The translations under genes were made by a program, and so were the position numbers. 64,000 bases of DNA, from contig NZ_AQQR01000003.1 in the NCBI RefSeq assembly GCF_002210095.1, positions 372,001 to 436,000 of the forward strand. The letters run 5' to 3'. This stretch comes from Marinibacterium profundimaris. GTDB lineage: Bacteria > Pseudomonadota > Alphaproteobacteria > Rhodobacterales > Rhodobacteraceae. A model generated the notes under the pieces. That model saw nothing but the letters and a program-made list of their open reading frames with translations, was not told the origin of the DNA and made no database searches. Positions 33,940 through 44,841 of this stretch are shown here, one piece after another (positions within the stretch are counted from its first letter, which is position 1; each line of letters opens with the position of its first letter).

Positions 33940-35190
33940 ATGACTATGACGGAACTCACACCACCCCGGGGCCACGGCCCCCTAGCCCGGCGCGAAGCGC
34001 GGCTGGCCTGGGGCCTGCTGCTGCCCACGATCCTCAGCGTGTCGCTTGTGGTGGTGCTGCCGCTGCTTTCGATCTTCTGGATCTCGTTCAAACCCATCGG
34101 CCTGGCTGACCTGCGCCCGACCGCGCCCGTGGTCCGCGAGGATCTGCGAGACGCGGGCGAGCCGACCCAATATGTGCGTTACCGGCTGCAGAACCGCAGC
34201 CAGGACACGCCGATCACCGATGTCGTCCTGACAGACGTTTTGCCAGAGGGGCTCACCCCAGGCACCCTGCCCCAGGAATGCACCCTCGATGGCGCCGCCC
34301 TGCGCTGCGAGGTCGACCTGCTGGAGCCGTCGTCGCGCCTGACGCTGGAATTGCCCGTCACGTTTGACACAGGGTTCGACGCCGAGGCGTTGGAAGACGC
34401 CATCGAGGACGAGACCGAGGCGCTGGCCACAGGCCGCGCCGACAACATCCTGACCAATACCGAGTTCACGCTGGAGAACTTCGCCCGCATCTTTGATGAC
34501 GACGAGTTCCTGACCGTACTCTGGGCCACTGTCTTCTATACCGTCGTCGGCACGGTGGGTGCACTGGTCGTGGGCCTTTTTGCCGCGCTCCTGCTCAACA
34601 AGTCGTTCAAGGGTCAGGGTGTCCTGCGCGGGCTCTACCTGTTCCCCTATGTCGCGCCGGTGATCGCGGTGGCCTTCACCTGGGTCATCCTGCTCGATCC
34701 GTTTTCGGGCTCGGCCAATGCGCTGCTGATCCAGATGGGCCTGGTGGATGCGCCGATCAACTTCTTCGGGGATCGTCCGCTGGCGCTGATCATGGTGACC
34801 GTGTTCGAGATCTGGCGCTACTTCCCGCTGTCCTTCCTTTTCATCCTTGCCCGGATGCAAAGCATCGACACCGACATGTACGAGGCCGCCGACATGGACG
34901 GTGCGACGCCCTTCCAGCAATTCTGGTATCTTTCCGTCCCGCAGCTGCTGGGGATCCTGTCTGTCCTGTTCCTGCTGCGCTTCATCTGGACCTTCAACAA
35001 GTTCGACGACATCTTCCTGCTGACCGGCGGCAATGCCGGGACGCGGACGCTGACGGTGAATGTCTATGAACAGGCCTTCGCCGTGTCGAATATCGGCGCA
35101 GGCGCCGCCGTGGCCGTGGTGGTCTTCTGCGTGCTGCTGGTGTTCTCGGTCTTCTTCCTGAAATACGTGAGCCAGGAGGAAGGGCTATGA
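33940..35190 (+). CDS. Sugar ABC permease with an inserted DUF11-like periplasmic domain
   Basis: A 416-residue MalF-like permease. The first helix (about 24-47) is followed by a ~140-residue periplasmic loop, then five more helices. The EAA loop that docks the ATPase is YEAADMDGATPFQQFWYLSVPQ. The loop at about 75-145 reads like a DUF11/immunoglobulin-like repeat: YRLQNRSQDTPITDVVLTDV, LPEGLTPGTL, then CTLDGAALRCEVDLLEP with Cys114 and Cys123 spaced for a disulfide. Usual sugar permeases of this class have about 290-320 residues, so the insert is a real difference. It ends with an ATGA overlap to the second permease. Confidence 0.9.
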   Translation: MTMTELTPPRGHGPLARREARLAWGLLLPTILSVSLVVVLPLLSIFWISFKPIGLADLRPTAPVVREDLRDAGEPTQYVRYRLQNRSQDTPITDVVLTDVLPEGLTPGTLPQECTLDGAALRCEVDLLEPSSRLTLELPVTFDTGFDAEALEDAIEDETEALATGRADNILTNTEFTLENFARIFDDDEFLTVLWATVFYTVVGTVGALVVGLFAALLLNKSFKGQGVLRGLYLFPYVAPVIAVAFTWVILLDPFSGSANALLIQMGLVDAPINFFGDRPLALIMVTVFEIWRYFPLSFLFILARMQSIDTDMYEAADMDGATPFQQFWYLSVPQLLGILSVLFLLRFIWTFNKFDDIFLLTGGNAGTRTLTVNVYEQAFAVSNIGAGAAVAVVVFCVLLVFSVFFLKYVSQEEGL

Positions 35191-36398
35191 GTTTCCTGCG
35201 TCATGGCTATGTCACCGGCCCGATCATCGGTGCGCTCTGGATGCTGGTCGCGGGGTTCACCGTGGCCGTGGTCATGTCCTTCTCGACCGGAGAGGCCTTT
35301 CGCCCCGTGGGCTGGGCCTGCCTGGTCTGGGGTGCGCTGACCTGGCTGTCGACCATTCCAGCGGCCGGCCGCGTCGGGCCAATCCTCGCCGGGCTCGTCC
35401 TGCTGGCGGCGACACTGCTGGGTCTGGGCCCCATCGTGATCGGCCCTGAGGTCGGGACCATCGGTGCGGTGATCGGCGGCATCGTCCTGGCGGTCAGCGC
35501 CGTCTGGCCGCTGCGCATCATGCTAAAAGGCCTGCCCCTGGGCACCACCACGCGCCATGCCTTCGAGGACGCGGTCATCCGGTTCCTGACCGGCGCGGGC
35601 TATGTGATCTTCACCGCGCTGGTGGCGATCCCGTTCTACGTGATGGTGATGACCAGCCTGAAGAACCAGCAGCAACTGGTTCAGAATCCACTGGATTTTT
35701 CCATCGACCTCAGCCGTGGCCTGGATCTGTTTTCCAGCTACATCGAGCTTTTCGGCCAGTTCAACTTCGGCAGCTACCTCTGGACGTCCTTCTACGTCTC
35801 GGTTCTGACCGTCTTCATAACGCTGCTCTTCTCGGTCCCCGGCGCCTATGCCGTCGCACGCCTGCGCTTCACCGGGCGGACGCTGTTCTCGCGCTCGATC
35901 CTGCTGATCTACATGGTGCCGATGATCGTGCTGGCGCTTCCGATCTACATCGCCTTCTCGATGACCGGCCTGCGCAACACGATCACCGGCATCGTCATGA
36001 TCTACCCGGTCACCACCATCCCCGTGGCGCTTTACATGCTGCAGGGTTATTTCCGAGGCCTGCCGGCCGAGGTCGAGGAAGCCGGACTGATGGATGGCCT
36101 GACCCGCCTGCGCGTGATCTGGAAGATCACCCTGCCGCTCTCGCTGCCCGCGCTGGCGTCGGTCTCGCTTTATGTCTTCATGATCGCCTGGAACGAATTC
36201 CTGCTGGCCTTCATGCTGCTGGACGATCCGTCGAAGTTCACCCTGACACGCGGCGTGGCGATGCTGAACTCCTCCGAGATCCCGCGCCAGCACCTGATGG
36301 CGGGCGCCGTGATCGCCACGGTGCCGATCATGGCGCTGTTCCTCGGGCTTGAACGCTTCATGACCAAGGGCCTGACAGCCGGCGCGGTCAAGGGCTGA
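35187..36398 (+). CDS. Sugar ABC permease with an extra N-terminal membrane domain
   Basis: A 403-residue MalG-like permease. The C-terminal ~280 residues are the normal six-helix permease, with EAA loop VEEAGLMDGLTRLRVIWKITLPL. The N-terminal ~115 residues add about four hydrophobic segments (for example IIGALWMLVAGFTVAVVMSF and VGPILAGLVLLAATLLGLGP) that ordinary members lack. It overlaps the first permease by ATGA. Both permeases of this pair are thus enlarged, one by a periplasmic domain and one by membrane helices, which may interact. Confidence 0.9.
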   Translation: MSFLRHGYVTGPIIGALWMLVAGFTVAVVMSFSTGEAFRPVGWACLVWGALTWLSTIPAAGRVGPILAGLVLLAATLLGLGPIVIGPEVGTIGAVIGGIVLAVSAVWPLRIMLKGLPLGTTTRHAFEDAVIRFLTGAGYVIFTALVAIPFYVMVMTSLKNQQQLVQNPLDFSIDLSRGLDLFSSYIELFGQFNFGSYLWTSFYVSVLTVFITLLFSVPGAYAVARLRFTGRTLFSRSILLIYMVPMIVLALPIYIAFSMTGLRNTITGIVMIYPVTTIPVALYMLQGYFRGLPAEVEEAGLMDGLTRLRVIWKITLPLSLPALASVSLYVFMIAWNEFLLAFMLLDDPSKFTLTRGVAMLNSSEIPRQHLMAGAVIATVPIMALFLGLERFMTKGLTAGAVKG

Positions 36399-36469
36399 TA
36401 AATGACGCAAATACAATTACTTGAACGACACACCTCACCCGCCACTCCAGCCGCGGAGCACAGACCCAC

Positions 36470-37716
36470 ATGACCGAGGCCCGCGATACCGAGGCCCGCG
36501 CGATCCTCGCGCAGAACGACCGGGGCGGCTATACCGTGCCGACCCATGGCCTTTATCCCTACCAGTGGAACTGGGACAGCGTCTTTGCCGCGATCGGCTT
36601 TGCCGAGCACGACATGGACCGCGCCTGGACCGAGATCGAGACGCTGTTCTCGGGCCAGTGGGAGAACGGCATGGTGCCGCACATCATCTTCCATCAGGTC
36701 GATCCCAGCTACTTCCCCGGCCCCGACATCTGGCGCGGCACCGGGCCTATCCCGTCCTCGGGCATCTCGCAGCCGCCCATCGCCGCGACCTTCGTGCGCT
36801 GGCTGCTCGATCTCGATCCGACATACGAGCCACGTGCCCGAACGCTCTTCCCGGCGCTCATGGCCTCGCACCGCTGGTTCATGACCTGGCGCAACGAGGA
36901 CGGCGCCATCGTCGTCACCCACCCATGGGAGACCGGGCGCGACAATTGCCCCGACTGGGACGACACCTTTGCCGCCATCGAACCCGAGGGCGTCGATGAA
37001 TATTACCGCCGCGACACGACCCACGTGGTCGAGGACGAGCGCCCCCGCCGCTGGGATTACGACCGCTACCTCTACCTGGTGAAATTGGGCGCCGACAGCG
37101 GCTGGTCCGAACCTTATCTGCGCGAGGTCACGCCCTTCCGCGTGGCGGATCCCACGATGACGTTCACCCTCCTGCGCGCCACCCGCGACCTGCGGGCCCT
37201 GGCCATCCGGCTGGGCGAGCCCACCGCCGAGCTGGACCAGTGGATCGGCGACATGGAGCGCGGCGCGCAAAGGCTCTGGAACGAAGAGGCGCAGACCTAC
37301 GATTGCGTCGACATCCGCTCGGGCAAGCATACCGGGGTCGTGTCCAACGCCTCCTTCCTGTGCTGGTTCGCCGGGATCAACGACGACCGCATGCTGGCGC
37401 AGTTCGACCGGATCGCAGAGGCCACGACTTATTTCGTCCCCTCCACCGATCCCGCGCACCCCGCCTATGAGCCCAAGCGCTACTGGCGCGGCCCGGTCTG
37501 GGCGATGCTGAACGTGCTGATCGCCGCCGGACTGGCCGAGGCCGGCCATTCCGAGCGTGCCCGCAACCTGACCGAGGCCACGGGCCGCATGATCGCCGAG
37601 AACGGCTTTGCCGAATATTTCGACCCGCGCGACGGTGCCCCCGCCGGCGGGCGCAACTTCACCTGGACGGCGGCCGTGTGGCTCGCCTGGGCATCCCCGA
37701 CGACAGGAGGCACGCC

Positions 37717-37735
<19 letters not shown>
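36470..37735 (+). CDS. MGH1-like glycoside hydrolase (glucosyl-/mannosylglycerate hydrolase type, GH63)
   Basis: A 421-residue (alpha/alpha)6-barrel hydrolase without signal peptide. Motifs PYQWNWDS (30-37), WENGMVPHIIF (64-74), HPWETGRDNCPDWD (151-164) and NGFAEYFDP (378-386) match the glucosylglycerate/mannosylglycerate hydrolase group. Asp158 is the likely general acid and Glu382 the likely general base, by comparison with that group as I remember it. It would split the imported glycoside in the cytoplasm to glucose or mannose plus glycerate. It lies inside the ABC operon and overlaps the ATPase start by 19 bases, so uptake and hydrolysis are linked. Trehalase-like activity is less likely. 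Confidence 0.85.
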
Positions 37736-38772
<1,037 letters not shown>

Positions 38773-38848
38773 GGCGCGGCCCAACGCACACGCGTCCATC
38801 CGGGCGCGTGTCCGCGCGACGCCGGTTACGGGCCCTGCTCGCCGCGTG

Positions 38849-41557
38849 TCATGCCCGGCGGATCTGCCGGGCAAGGTGTTCCGCCTGCACGAACCACCGG
38901 TCCAGCAGCAGCGCCACGGCGAAGGCCGCCGCCAGCGCCAGCGCCGCCGTCGCCGGCTGGCCGATCCACGCATGCGCCCCGATCAGGTTCAGCAGCACGT
39001 AGACCACGACCATATGCGTCAGGTAGACAAAGAGGCTGACGCTGGCCAGCCTGCGCAGGCCCTGCCCCATCCACAGCGGCACCGGGATCTCCCACCGCGA
39101 CCAGGCAAAGACCAGCGCCACCGCCAGAAACAGCGCCGACGAGCTGTAGGCCGCCACCAGAGAGAAGACCCCCAGCGCCAGCGCACAAAGCGCCAGCGCC
39201 GCCGCCCGCTGGATCCGGCCGTCCGCCACCGCCAGCACCCAGCCCGACAGGAAGATTGGCAGGCACTCGAAGAACCCCTGCTCTTGTATGTGCAACGCCG
39301 GAAAGACCGAGAGCACCCGCGTCTCGCCATACATCTCCACCAGCATCACGGGGGACGCCATGAAAAGCATAGCCGACAGCAGGATCGACCCGCAAAACAG
39401 CACGACCGAGGTCCGCCACGGCGCCGCGCGCATCCGTCGCCGCAGCGGCGGCAGGCAAGCCATCACGGCCAGCGCCAGCACCAGTTGCACGTAAAGCGCC
39501 ACGAACCAGTAGACGCCCATGATCGTCGTCTCGGTCAGCGGGTCGTAGTTCCGCGTCAGCGTGAAATACGAGATCGAGATCGGTCGCCGCAGCAGCTCGA
39601 ACGAGATGATGACGGCATAGTAGAGCGGCACGATCGGGAACAGCATCTTGCCCAGGATCCGCCAGGGGCGGCCATGAATTACGCTTTTCATCTGGAATTG
39701 CGCGGCGGTCATGCCCATCAGCAGGACCAGGATCCAGGTGCCGCCCTCCAGCGGATAATCCGTGGCGTGCTGCACGACGACCAGCGATATCGCGCAGACC
39801 CGCAGCACCACATCCGCGCCGACCCGCGTCCGCGCGGCACGGCCCGGCGGCGCGGCGCCTGCAGCCAGCGCCTCCAGCGCGCGGATCGGCTGCTTCTCCC
39901 AGCCTTTGGGCACCGCGCCGATCAGGCTTTCCAGCCGCATCTGCACGCGCAGGTAGCTTAGGGAATCCCCGCCGAGCGCGTTATAGGTGTCATCGGGCGA
40001 GACCCGCCGCGACCGCGTCGCCTCGCGGATGATCTCGCGGATGCCCTGGCCCTCGCCCTGGTCCGTTCGCTGTGCCTGCTCAAGGGCCGCGCGGGCCTTG
40101 TCCTGAAGCGCGCGGCGGTCGGTCTTGCCATTGGGCAGATACGGTATCCGGTCCAGCGGCGCGGTCAGCACCTCGGAAGGCGGCAGATGGCAGGCGTCGG
40201 CCAGAAGCCCTGCGATCTCGGGCCCCGGGTCGTCCCCCTCCTGCGGCATGACGTAGAGGACCACCAGCCGGTCCTCGACAGCCTCGGCCATGGCGGGATG
40301 GCCGGCCTGCTCCAGCAGCGCCTCGACCTGGTCGAGGTTCAGGCGCAGCCCAAAAAGCTTCACGAAGCGTTTGCTGCGCCCCACGATGCGAAAGAAACCA
40401 TCCTCCGTCCGCTCCGCGATGTCCCCGGTCCGCAGCACGTCGATCTCGCGCCCCTTCGCCAGGTCGGCCCGCGTCCCGGCGTAGCCCAGCATGACATTCG
40501 GACCTTCATAGACCAGCTCTCCGGCCACGCCCGTGCCGTCGACCGGCGCGCCGGCCTCGTCCGACAGCCAGATGCGCCCGCCGGGAATGGGCCTTCCGAT
40601 CGTGTCGGCGGCCGCGGGCAGCGCCTCGGGCGGAACGTAGGACATGCGGGGCGCGGCCTCGGTCTGGCCATACATGATGTAGAACCCCCAGCCCTGCCGC
40701 CGCCCCTGCGCGGCCAGCGCGCGCACCCGGTGTGGCGCCAGCTTGCCGCCCGCCTGGGTCACATAGCGCAATCCCGGCAGGTCGGGCATCGCCCGGTCCC
40801 GCGTCGCGATGGTTTCGCATTGATGCGGCACGAGGGCGAGGCTGGTGACCCCGGCGGCCCGCGCGCCCTCCCAGAACTCGGGCTCGGTCACCGAGCGCGA
40901 TGTCAGCCAAAGCGTGGCGCCGGCCTGGAGATAGGAATTCAGGACCGACAGGCCGTAGGAATAGAACAGCGGCAGGGTCGTCGCGGCCACGTCCCCGGGC
41001 CGGATGTCGAGATACGCGGCAATGGCGGCCGCGTTGGAGGCGATGTTCCCGGCTGAGAGCCGCACCAGCTTCGGGTCTCCGGTGCTGCCGGAGGTCGAGA
41101 GCAGCAGGGCCAGGTCGGGATGCGGCGGCGGTGCCTCCCCTGCGGGCGCCGTCGGTGGGGCGATCTCCAGGGTCCCGTCCCCACTGCGGCGGATATGGAT
41201 CTCGGGCTGCCAGGTGCGCAGGATCGCGCTCTGCTCCGTCAGCGTGCCGGGCTCGGCCAGCAACACCGGGCAGCCCGCGCGAAGACAGCCGAGATAGGCG
41301 GCAATGGCCTCGGGCGTGATGTCGATCTCCAGCGCGGCGATGGCACCCCCACCCCCGCCCGCGGCGCGGATCCTGTCGCACCAGCCGCAGGCCAGGGCTT
41401 CCAGCTCTCGATAGGTCAGCCCGGCGCCACCTTCCAGCATCAGGGCGGTCCGATCCGGACTGTCATGTGCCAAATGCCAGAACACCCCGAGGTTTCCTCT
41501 TTCCGCTGCCTCGACCCCGGCGCGGACGCACCCGGAAATCCCATGGCAGTAGAGCAT
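38849..41557 (-). CDS. Fusion of AMP-ligase (adenylation), carrier domain and membrane acyltransferase-3
   Basis: A protein of up to 902 residues with three parts. Residues about 25-485 are an adenylation domain: STSGSTGDPK, YIMYGQTEA, LRTGDIAERTEDGFFRIVGR and YLPNGKTDR with the catalytic Lys478. Residues about 495-570 are a phosphopantetheine carrier with ALGGDSLSYL, Ser532 being the attachment site. Residues about 580-895 form some ten membrane helices of the acyltransferase-3 type. This is a whole activate-carry-transfer chain in one polypeptide, comparable to the separate DltA, DltC and DltB, although the membrane part here is a different family. The start is uncertain: a GTG at 41485 with AGAGG upstream fits the domain start better. 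The acyl or aminoacyl group and acceptor are unknown. Confidence 0.88.
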   Translation of the reverse strand: MLYCHGISGCVRAGVEAAERGNLGVFWHLAHDSPDRTALMLEGGAGLTYRELEALACGWCDRIRAAGGGGGAIAALEIDITPEAIAAYLGCLRAGCPVLLAEPGTLTEQSAILRTWQPEIHIRRSGDGTLEIAPPTAPAGEAPPPHPDLALLLSTSGSTGDPKLVRLSAGNIASNAAAIAAYLDIRPGDVAATTLPLFYSYGLSVLNSYLQAGATLWLTSRSVTEPEFWEGARAAGVTSLALVPHQCETIATRDRAMPDLPGLRYVTQAGGKLAPHRVRALAAQGRRQGWGFYIMYGQTEAAPRMSYVPPEALPAAADTIGRPIPGGRIWLSDEAGAPVDGTGVAGELVYEGPNVMLGYAGTRADLAKGREIDVLRTGDIAERTEDGFFRIVGRSKRFVKLFGLRLNLDQVEALLEQAGHPAMAEAVEDRLVVLYVMPQEGDDPGPEIAGLLADACHLPPSEVLTAPLDRIPYLPNGKTDRRALQDKARAALEQAQRTDQGEGQGIREIIREATRSRRVSPDDTYNALGGDSLSYLRVQMRLESLIGAVPKGWEKQPIRALEALAAGAAPPGRAARTRVGADVVLRVCAISLVVVQHATDYPLEGGTWILVLLMGMTAAQFQMKSVIHGRPWRILGKMLFPIVPLYYAVIISFELLRRPISISYFTLTRNYDPLTETTIMGVYWFVALYVQLVLALAVMACLPPLRRRMRAAPWRTSVVLFCGSILLSAMLFMASPVMLVEMYGETRVLSVFPALHIQEQGFFECLPIFLSGWVLAVADGRIQRAAALALCALALGVFSLVAAYSSSALFLAVALVFAWSRWEIPVPLWMGQGLRRLASVSLFVYLTHMVVVYVLLNLIGAHAWIGQPATAALALAAAFAVALLLDRWFVQAEHLARQIRRA

Positions 41558-41853
41558 AGGCCGCTGTCACGGTGTTGAGAACCGCGGCCGCCCCTTCCAC
41601 CGCTAATGCCGGTGCGAAGTGGACCTTCGATGCAACAGGGGCTTGAGCAGTGCGGAACACCTTTATCCGGCATGTCATGGGACATATGCGGGCGGGGCGC
41701 CCGACAGGTTCAGCTGCCGCGCCTCTTTGACAGGTCTCGGCCCGAAGGCACATGCCGGTCGTGTCTGCACAACGTGAAACGGCGCCCCTGATCCCCGGCG
41801 CGCCGCTTTGTATCTTGTCGAATGACCCCGCTTTCAGCAGCTGGGCAACGCCC

Positions 41854-43794
41854 TCAGAAGGTCAGCGTCGCGCGGACTGACACCGAGCGCCCCGGCTCGT
41901 AGAGCGGGATAAGACCATCGCTGACGAATTCTTGGCCATAGGTGCCACGGTCGGCATAGAGCTCGTCGAAAAGGTTGTTGACCTGCAGTCGCAGGCGCAG
42001 GTTCTCGAACCGCGGCGGAACGTATTCGACAAAGGCGTTGACCACCTGGTAGCCCGGGAGCGTGTCGGCCGGCGCACCGTCATAGAAACCGTCCTCGTCA
42101 AAGGCGATCTGCGCATCGGCGCCAAGAACCAGCCCGTAATCCGGCAGCGCCTGCAGCACTTCCAAAGTCACTTGCTGCCCGATCGGCGTGGTCAGGTACC
42201 GCCCGACATAGCTGTCCGCCGGGGCGCCGTTCACGTCGCTCTGGATATCCGCGAAACCGATCCGTACCCGGCCCGTCTGCCAGGCATACCCGGCCTTCAG
42301 CTCATACCCATCCGAGTTCACGTCCGAAGTCAGAGCCGGCCCGCCCGAGTAGCTGGGCGTGCGGGCGTTGTCGATGTCGGTCTTGAAGACCTTGCCGCTC
42401 AGGCTCCAGGCGCCCCAGTTGTAGGCGGCGGCGATGAAGTAGTTCTCGGATGTGACCGGCTCGATCCCGTCGGCGGGATAGGTCCAGTCCGGGTTCATGA
42501 TGAAGTTCTCGGCCAGGGTGATGCCGCCCCAGATGTGGCTGGCCCCGGCGCTGAGCGTGATCGCGTCGGTCACGTCATACTCGACGGCGGCGTTGGCCGA
42601 GAGGCCGGAGTTGTCAAAGCTGCTGCCGTCGGTGCCGGTGAAGCTTTGCAGGTCGCCGCGCGCACCGGCCGAGATCCGCATCCGGTCGGTGGGTGTCAGC
42701 CGCGCCTGGGCGAAGAGGCCCACGTTCTCGGCGCTTTCGCCGGGGCGGAAGACGGCGGCGGGGTCGGCACGGTCGAGGTAGTCGATATAGGCGTCGTCGG
42801 AATAGAAATCGACGCCCGCCGTCACCGTGCCGATGGGCAGCGAGAAGCGGTTCTGGATGACGCCGTTGAAGCTGTCGGTCTTGCCCTGGCTGGCATCGTA
42901 ATCCGTCGGCACCTCCAGGTTGGTGACGCTGTAGGCGACCAGCACCTTGGGGTCCCACATGTCGGTGGGCGCGTCGGTGGTGTAGCTGAAGACGATGTTC
43001 TCGCGGTTCAGGTCGTAGACCCGGGTGCGCAGGCTGCCATCGGCCGAGCCCATGTCGGCGCGGAACGGGCGCATGTCGTCGTCGGTGACATTCTCGTAGG
43101 TCAGCTCGAACCGGCCGCCGTTCTCGGCCGAATAGGCGACCTTGGCCAGCCCGCTGATCACGTTGGTGCCGGATCCGAGAATGTCGTTGCCGTCACCGTC
43201 GGTCTGGCTGTCGCCGGTGGCGTACTTGCCGTAGGCCAGCGCCTCGAACGGACCCTGGCGGGTCATCAGCGCCAGCGAGTTGACGAAGACGTCGCCGTTG
43301 GTCTGGTACTCGGTCGAAAAGATGCCGCCGTAGCTGAGGCCCGGTGCCAGCAGGTCATCGACATCCTTGGTCTCGAAGGCGATGGAGCCGGCGAGTGCGC
43401 CCGGCCCCCCATCGGCCGGGGCCACGCCGGGGTCGATCCGCACCTGCTTGAGCATGACCGGGTCGATGTATGTCGTGGCGTTGTGGTGGAAGATCTTGTT
43501 GTTCTGGCGCGAGCCGTCGATCGTGACGGCGAGGTTGTTCTCCTCGATCCCGTTCACGTAGATCTTCTGGGAAATGGGCAGCGAGCTGCCGACCTGCACG
43601 GTGGGCTCGTTCTTGAAGACATCCTGGAGGTTGTCGGGCTCGATCGTGTCAAGATCGTCGCTGTCGACCCCCACCTCGTTCACGCCGCTGTAATCAAGCA
43701 CGATGGTGCCCAGGAAGTCAGGGTCGGCGGTTTGTGACAGGGCCGGGGTTCCGGCCAGAAGAACGATGGATGACAGGCGGATATGAGCGCGCAC
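41854..43794 (-). CDS. TonB-dependent outer-membrane receptor
   Basis: A 646-residue outer-membrane beta-barrel receptor. From the GTG at 43794 (AAGGA six bases upstream) it has a signal peptide ending TPALS, then a TonB-box-like stretch IVLDYSG. The plug domain includes NLQDVFKNEPTVQVGS, IYVNGIEENNLAVTIDGSRQ and PGALAGSIAFETKD. The barrel ends with aromatic RATLTF. The plug resembles the haem/haemoglobin-type group, which is a weak assignment. It follows the peptide ABC operon on the same strand after about 290 bases, so it might be the outer-membrane entry for the same substrate. A palindrome lies upstream (43884-43901). Confidence 0.87.
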   Translation of the reverse strand: MRAHIRLSSIVLLAGTPALSQTADPDFLGTIVLDYSGVNEVGVDSDDLDTIEPDNLQDVFKNEPTVQVGSSLPISQKIYVNGIEENNLAVTIDGSRQNNKIFHHNATTYIDPVMLKQVRIDPGVAPADGGPGALAGSIAFETKDVDDLLAPGLSYGGIFSTEYQTNGDVFVNSLALMTRQGPFEALAYGKYATGDSQTDGDGNDILGSGTNVISGLAKVAYSAENGGRFELTYENVTDDDMRPFRADMGSADGSLRTRVYDLNRENIVFSYTTDAPTDMWDPKVLVAYSVTNLEVPTDYDASQGKTDSFNGVIQNRFSLPIGTVTAGVDFYSDDAYIDYLDRADPAAVFRPGESAENVGLFAQARLTPTDRMRISAGARGDLQSFTGTDGSSFDNSGLSANAAVEYDVTDAITLSAGASHIWGGITLAENFIMNPDWTYPADGIEPVTSENYFIAAAYNWGAWSLSGKVFKTDIDNARTPSYSGGPALTSDVNSDGYELKAGYAWQTGRVRIGFADIQSDVNGAPADSYVGRYLTTPIGQQVTLEVLQALPDYGLVLGADAQIAFDEDGFYDGAPADTLPGYQVVNAFVEYVPPRFENLRLRLQVNNLFDELYADRGTYGQEFVSDGLIPLYEPGRSVSVRATLTF

Positions 43795-43883
43795 GGGTAT
43801 TCCTTCCCCCCTCAGGGTGGCAGACAAGTCTCTGTTTCTCTTGAAAGCTGGCTGAGGTTGCCCTGGCGCGCTGGACGGGGCCT

Positions 43884-43901
43884 GTTCACGGCCCGGTGAA
43901 C
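43884..43901. promoter_or_regulatory. Palindrome upstream of the TonB receptor, possible operator
   Basis: GTTCAC-GGCCCG-GTGAAC has perfect 6-bp arms, about 90 bases before the receptor start. It could be a regulator site or a weak terminator of the ABC operon. It does not look like a Fur or Irr box. Confidence 0.4.
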
Positions 43902-44085
43902 GTCAAACCAAGAAATGCCCCGGTGAGTCCAGCGGATTCTCGGGCAAAGGGGGCGGAATTGTCGATTTTTTCCCGGCGGGGCGGCTTGCCCGGCCCTTTG
44001 CTGGCCGGTCTCGCGGGCAATGGCGCGCCACTGCGGCGAGACTGGCCTGCAAGGGCCGGGCGAGCAGACCGCCGGGCCAGGGATC

Positions 44086-44841
44086 TCAGCGGATCGACCG
44101 GATCGAGCTTTCCAGAAGGTGCCTCGTATAGGGCTGCGTCACGTCCAGCCGGCGCATCGCGTCGATGCCCAGCACCTCGACGAACTCGCCGTCCTTCATC
44201 ACCGCCGCGCGCCCGCACAGGTGCCCCACCACGCCCAGGTCATGCGAGACCATCACGTAGGTCAGACCCAGCTCCGACCGCAGATCGGCCAGCAGGTTCA
44301 GGATCTCGGCCTGGACCGACACGTCCAGCGCCGAAGTCGGCTCATCCAGCAGCAGGATCTCCGGCTCCGGTGCCAGAGCCCTTGCGATCGCCACGCGCTG
44401 CCGCTGCCCGCCCGAGAGCTGGTGTGGATAGCGGAAGCGGAACCCGGCCCCCAGGCCCACGTCGTTCAGCAGCCTGGTGATGCGCCGGTTAATATCGGTG
44501 ATGCCCTGCAGTTCCATCGCCTCGGACAGCACCCGGTCCACCGTCTGGCGCGGATGTAGCGAGGCATAGGGGTCCTGAAACACCATCTGCACCTTCTTGT
44601 GGAACGCCCGGCTGCGTTTCTCGTCCTGCAGGCTTTCGCCCGCGACCGTAATCTCCCCGGTCCAGCCCGGCACCAGCCCCGCGATCACCCGCAGGATCGT
44701 CGACTTGCCCGAGCCGCTTTCGCCGACAAGGCCAAAGCTTTCGCCCTGCGCCACCTCGAAGCTCACGTCATTGACCGCGCGGGTCAGCTCGGCACCGCTG
44801 CCGAAATAGACATCTACGCCTCTTGCCTCGATCGCGTTCAT
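44086..44841 (-). CDS. Peptide/opine-type ABC transporter ATPase (DppF-like)
   Basis: A 251-residue ATPase. Walker A is GESGSGKST, signature LSGGQRQRVAIAR, Walker B LLLDEPTSALD, and the C-terminus TQPYTRHLLESSI is typical of the oligopeptide/nickel ATPase family. It is slightly short because the usual C-terminal extension with cysteines is reduced, so an iron-sulfur cluster as found in some DppD/DppF proteins is absent. It overlaps the preceding ATPase gene by ATGA and is last in the operon. Confidence 0.92.
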   Translation of the reverse strand: MNAIEARGVDVYFGSGAELTRAVNDVSFEVAQGESFGLVGESGSGKSTILRVIAGLVPGWTGEITVAGESLQDEKRSRAFHKKVQMVFQDPYASLHPRQTVDRVLSEAMELQGITDINRRITRLLNDVGLGAGFRFRYPHQLSGGQRQRVAIARALAPEPEILLLDEPTSALDVSVQAEILNLLADLRSELGLTYVMVSHDLGVVGHLCGRAAVMKDGEFVEVLGIDAMRRLDVTQPYTRHLLESSIRSIR

